The notes under the pieces were generated by a model. That model saw only the letters and a list, made by a program, of their open reading frames with translations, had not been told where the DNA came from and made no database searches. Positions 62,601 to 64,000 of a DNA stretch of 64,000 bases are shown in pieces; position 1 is the first letter of the stretch; each line of letters opens with the position of its first letter. The DNA is from Pohlia nutans (taxonomy: Eukaryota > Streptophyta > Bryopsida > Bryales > Mniaceae), in assembly GCA_022496805.1 (NCBI GenBank), contig CM040089.1:3722501-3786500 (forward strand), read 5' to 3'. A program made the position numbers and the translations under genes.

Positions 62601-64000
62601 TGTCACGGTCGGAAAAAAATAAATTATGAAAGAGAAACCCAAATCTTCAGCAAATTATTTTTTCAAAAAAAATTCTAATTTTTATGGTGTGTTTTTATTT
62701 TTTTTATTCACAAAATTTGACATTTGTTGAAAAGAAATTTTCCAAAAAAAAAATTATTCAACAAGAAATGCCGATCCTGCCAGCTTGGTATGGTATTATC
62801 ATCAGTGGCCACTTCCAGCCAGCTCTAATAATGAATTCAAGTGTGCATATAATAAAGCTCAGCCCTTATAAGAAAGGAAAATTCGGATTACAAGTACTCA
62901 CCTGTCTTTGTGTGTTAAGCTCCCATCCACAACATACGTAAAGATTTCCATGTCACGGTGGGAGTGGGTGCCAAATCCTGCTTTCGGCTGTCCACCAACA
63001 CACGCAGTGCATAGATCTTAGTCAACATACATGTACACATATTCTTGCCACGCAAATTCGCTATTAATATCACAATCGTCACAAGTTAAGTTAAACTTTA
63101 AAAACAAGTGGAAACTACCACACAAACTGTTAAACAAACTTTAAAAACATTAAAACCATACTTTGACAAGATCGTCATTGAGGACTCGCAAGACTCCGAA
63201 TTCTGAGTTCTCTGGATTGTAATACTCCGCGAAGCTGCACACAAGTTATGCATATCAAAATTCAGCAGTACCTAGACTTCAGCCCTAGTCTACAAATTGC
63301 TCACAGCCACCAAGCCCGTCCCCATCACAGGAACCGCCATTCTATTCTATTCATTCCTACCAGGCTCGGAGATTGATGGTCTATTTCGTATATTTCAGGG
63401 CACCAAAATAGTCTGAAAACTGGTACTCGAGCTTTCAAAACTAGGAAGTCCTATTATCAAGTGCGGTTTGGGATGGCCGACTGAAACTTGAGCTCCAAAA
63501 TCTAGAATAGGTATAGATATGAGGTTCATCAGGTTTAGAATGAGGCTCACCTGAAGTGGAAGCGGCTCTCCAGCCACCATGTCGGGGTGGAAACGTGGAG
63601 GCTGCTCGCTGGAATGGGTCTCAACGTCCTACAACAAATCTCGCAATCCAAGAAGAAGTAAATTTTTTTCGCTGGAAATCAATCACTTGAGCTTCCGAAT
63701 CCACGAAAAAAACGGAAACGGAAATCTTTACAAACCAGTCGAAGAGTTACACACCCCAACACGGGCAAATGATTTTATAATTAGTTAATCCGCAAGCTAG
63801 GGCAATGAATTAAACTCCTTCATTTGTGAGACATTTGGGAGGGAGAGGGGTAGAAGAATGGACAACAGAATTGACACGCGCGTACATGTTCTCGGACGAT
63901 TGCGGAAACGAGAAGCTGGCCTCCCTGGCGGACGACGCGCGCACCACGGTCTGATTCACAACGGGGCGCCCAGTAGTACTAGTGCGGAACCCTGTTCGCA
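59651..64000 (-). CDS. Pirin-family (YhhW-type) cupin protein, probably plastid; 5' end outside window
   Basis: Exons, high to low: 64000(partial)-63886, 63628-63551, 63234-63162, 62987-62902, 61828-61733, 61553-61479, 60311-60065, 59746-59651 (stop TGA). Frame is continuous through all eight, giving 287 residues from the window edge. The fold is a double-stranded beta-helix cupin. Blocks seen: [102 protein letters not shown]. The pirin metal ligands appear intact: two His in GTHSH, and His and Glu in IRHSE. Bacterial YhhW is a quercetin 2,3-dioxygenase, but the substrate here is unknown. The first exon reads as Arg/Ser/Thr-rich with VVRASSARE, like a chloroplast transit peptide, so plastid location is inferred. 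The start codon is beyond base 64000. Confidence 0.92.
60537..61084. mobile_element. TTAA-bounded element, family F, in pirin intron
   Basis: TTAA at both ends, with terminal inverted repeat TTAACCCTTTAACG. Just inside the left end is a hairpin (CGTCCAC-TAT-GTGGACG, 60557-60573). It is non-coding, 548 bp, and lies wholly in the intron between the exons at 60065-60311 and 61479-61553. The interior matches, in reverse orientation, the relic at 21749-22855. Confidence 0.75.
61157..61399. mobile_element. TTAA-bounded element, family G, in pirin intron
   Basis: A 243-bp element with perfect terminal inverted repeats, TTAACCCTTAAACGACAAT at both ends, TTAA included. It has no coding capacity. A CCCCACGGGC-type palindrome lies just inside the left end, recalling the family E element at 41016-41418. 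It shares an intron with the family F element at 60537-61084. Confidence 0.8.
62016..62201. mobile_element. CACTA-type MITE in pirin intron
   Basis: Starts CACTAGTAGAAAACTATGCC, and the other end is its exact inverse; the terminal inverted repeat is identical for 29 bases. It is flanked by a 3-bp direct repeat CTA (62013-62015 and 62202-62204). The interior is itself an inverted repeat around 62090-62130 (ATCTGCAGTCGTT). CACTA ends with a 3-bp duplication are the CACTA/En-Spm signature. The identical ends suggest recent activity. Confidence 0.8.
62588..62795. mobile_element. CCGTAC-type MITE in pirin intron
   Basis: TA-flanked, about 208 bp. The left end TCGTACCCGACTGTCACGGT is inverted at the right as CCATACCAAGCTGGCAGGAT. 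Same family as the copies at 42295-42487, 27498-27688 and 6353-6563. Confidence 0.6.

Noticed and set aside
1..64000. CRISPR arrays, operons, ribosome binding sites
   Set aside because: Spliced plant-type genes and plant transposons show this is nuclear eukaryotic DNA; no spaced direct-repeat array is present.

Overview
This window is nuclear DNA from a plant. It is AT-rich and gene-poor, about 90% repeats and intergenic sequence, with two spliced protein-coding genes, both on the minus strand. Plant origin is inferred from three things. The 10-exon gene at 46.8-50.7 kb encodes the plant form of the SCAI/DUF3550 family. The gene at the right edge encodes a pirin with an N-terminal extension that looks like a plastid transit peptide. 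The repeats include CACTA-type and GAGCATCTCC-ended elements typical of plants. I cannot name the species. A non-flowering land plant (lycophyte, fern or bryophyte) fits, but that is a guess.

Layout. 0-6 kb: AT-rich sequence with no recognised gene. 6-8 kb: two TA-flanked miniature elements with CCGTAC-type ends. 8.9-14.3 kb: a decayed LINE (reverse transcriptase, then a zinc-knuckle RVT tail), split by a CACTA-type MITE and a foldback with arms of about 475 bp. 14.5-19.9 kb: a pile-up of TTAA-bounded elements and other MITEs. 20.1-23.5 kb: a Helitron-like element, with a 106-bp relative at 24.2 kb. 25-37 kb: more TTAA elements, a second long hairpin (26.7-27.1 kb), a long AT microsatellite and several small MITEs. 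39.7-41.6 kb: a broken Tc1/mariner (DD34E) element containing a TTAA element. 43-46.3 kb: three further MITEs. 46.8-51.8 kb: the SCAI/DUF3550 gene and its upstream region. 52-58.2 kb: two composites in which one TTAA element sits inside the terminal repeat of another, plus a 47-bp-type minisatellite. 59.65-64 kb: the pirin gene, whose introns hold two TTAA elements, a CACTA MITE and a CCGTAC MITE.

The most unusual content is a set of about sixteen elements in several families, all bounded by TTAA and starting with CCC. Two are inserted inside the terminal repeats of other family members in a way that shows the TTAA was duplicated. That is the signature of the piggyBac superfamily, but no piggyBac transposase is in the window. 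The most abundant family carries a hairpin just inside one end. Its stem sequence differs between copies, yet pairing is kept by paired changes.

The two genes are unrelated in function, and nothing suggests they act together. Exon boundaries were read by eye from splice signals, reading-frame continuity and family knowledge. No transcript data were available.
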